From CAYFIW01 sp964500645 (GTDB taxonomy: Bacteria > Chloroflexota > Dehalococcoidia > Lucifugimonadales > UBA826): a stretch of DNA of 14,744 bases. Each line of letters begins with the position of its first letter. The stretch's first letter is position 1. A program made the translations under genes and the position numbers. This document shows, piece after piece, positions 13,999 through 14,744 of this stretch. A model generated the notes under the pieces. That model worked only from the letters and a program-made list of their open reading frames with translations, was not told the origin of the DNA and searched no databases. The stretch spans positions 1 through 14,744 of the forward strand of contig CAZCOH010000037.1 in assembly GCA_964500645.1 (NCBI GenBank). Direction: 5' to 3'.

Positions 13999-14744
13999 TT
14001 ATCTCATTTGGCTAGGATAAGATCCCAATATCTTCATCATAGTCACTTTTTGTCCCAAAGCCTGCAATGCCTCCGACACATGTTTGTCAGATCGATGCCC
14101 TTCTATGTCAGCAAGAAAAATATATCTCCCCAAATTTTTTTTGTTTGGACGAGACTCTATCTTGGCCAAATTGATATCTCTGGACGCAAATTCCATTAAA
14201 CTTTCACTCAATATCCCTGGAGAATCGTCTCCAAATTCAAAACATATTGAAGTTTTGTCATTTCCGGTCCTTCTATGATCTGAATGAGAGAGAACTATAA
14301 ATCTAGTCTCATTGTTTTGCACATCCTCCACCCTGTATTTCAATACTTTGGCTCCATATAGGACGGCAGCCCTTTCACTTGAAATAGCTGCCGTTGTCAA
14401 ATCAGAATCCATCATCTCTTGTACCGCTTTTGAGTTACTCAGAGATGCTACGAGGGTGGCGTGAGGCAATTCATCCAATAGAAATTGTCTGCATTGACCA
14501 AGAGACTGAGGATGCGATAACACCTGTCTTATTTCACTGATCGGGATTTCATTTCTCGCCATTAAAGCATGACGGATTGGAACTATTAATTCTCCACAAA
14601 TTAACAGTTCCGAACTTTGGATAAGTAAATCAAGGGTAAAAGTCACGCCACCTTCAATACTATTTTCAATAGGTATAACGCCTTGATCTGCCTTTCCTTG
14701 AGTTACTAACTCAGCGACAGCCGGGATAGACTCTGCAGGAACTA
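13999..14744 (-). CDS. pheA: Prephenate dehydratase, N-terminally truncated by the window edge
   Basis: The enzyme converts prephenate to phenylpyruvate in phenylalanine synthesis. The frame stays open to the right window edge; the GTG at 14646 is internal, since residues before it read QGVIPIENSIEGG, the family motif VPIENSxEG. The catalytic TRF lies in NNETRFIVLS (14299-14313). The C-terminal ACT domain carries ESRP (14146-14157), the motif of the Phe-binding site, so feedback inhibition by phenylalanine is likely; the usual GAL of this domain reads PGILSESL. It ends at TAA (complement of 13999-14001). No chorismate mutase domain is visible in the part seen, but the N-terminus is missing. 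Confidence 0.93.
   Translation of the reverse strand, partial: VPAESIPAVAELVTQGKADQGVIPIENSIEGGVTFTLDLLIQSSELLICGELIVPIRHALMARNEIPISEIRQVLSHPQSLGQCRQFLLDELPHATLVASLSNSKAVQEMMDSDLTTAAISSERAAVLYGAKVLKYRVEDVQNNETRFIVLSHSDHRRTGNDKTSICFEFGDDSPGILSESLMEFASRDINLAKIESRPNKKNLGRYIFLADIEGHRSDKHVSEALQALGQKVTMMKILGSYPSQMR

Noticed and set aside
1..14744. CRISPR array, insertion sequence, phage or toxin-antitoxin system
   Set aside because: No regularly spaced repeats, transposase or integrase motifs, terminal inverted repeats, or recognisable toxin/antitoxin pair were seen on either strand.

Overview
This is an AT-leaning bacterial chromosome segment (roughly 40% G+C by eye) with compact, mostly housekeeping gene content. 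The mixture suggests an uncultured marine Chloroflexota bacterium of the SAR202/Dehalococcoidia kind: a type III CoA-transferase, a DHDPS-superfamily enzyme of unassigned substrate, a PhzS-like flavin monooxygenase, a 7Fe ferredoxin and a YtxH-family protein. That assignment is an inference from gene content and protein style; no rRNA or other phylogenetic marker settles it.

Layout. Positions 1-962 hold the 3' part of a flavin-dependent monooxygenase, somewhat richer in G+C than what follows. An AT-rich spacer with a good promoter then leads to an unrecognised protein (1169-1780) built from two copies of one alpha/beta repeat. It converges on a 54-residue SEC-C metal-binding protein on the minus strand (1833-1997), whose last codons overlap the terminator of the plus-strand gene. 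Next come a CaiB/BaiF CoA-transferase (2123-3391), a 7Fe ferredoxin (3514-3762) and aconitase A (3930-6608), all on the plus strand with separate promoter-like sequences. recG (6636-9041) and fakA/yloV (9087-10766) form a minus-strand operon facing away from rpmB (10930-11121). This arrangement resembles the rpmB / yloUV...recG neighbourhood of Firmicutes.

The right third carries a two-gene unit: a DHDPS/NAL-superfamily enzyme (11297-12262) and, 24 bases downstream, an MfnB-type (5-formylfuran-3-yl)methyl phosphate synthase fused to a C-terminal TusA-like domain (12287-13276). The unit has a promoter in front and a strong terminator behind. Two small envelope-type proteins follow (a single-pass membrane protein and a YtxH protein). 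The window closes with the 3' part of prephenate dehydratase (pheA) on the minus strand.

The most notable items are the MfnB-TusA fusion with its DHDPS-like partner, and the SEC-C mini-protein whose Lys codons supply the U-tract of the opposing gene's terminator. No CRISPR array, rRNA, complete tRNA, insertion sequence or phage gene was seen.
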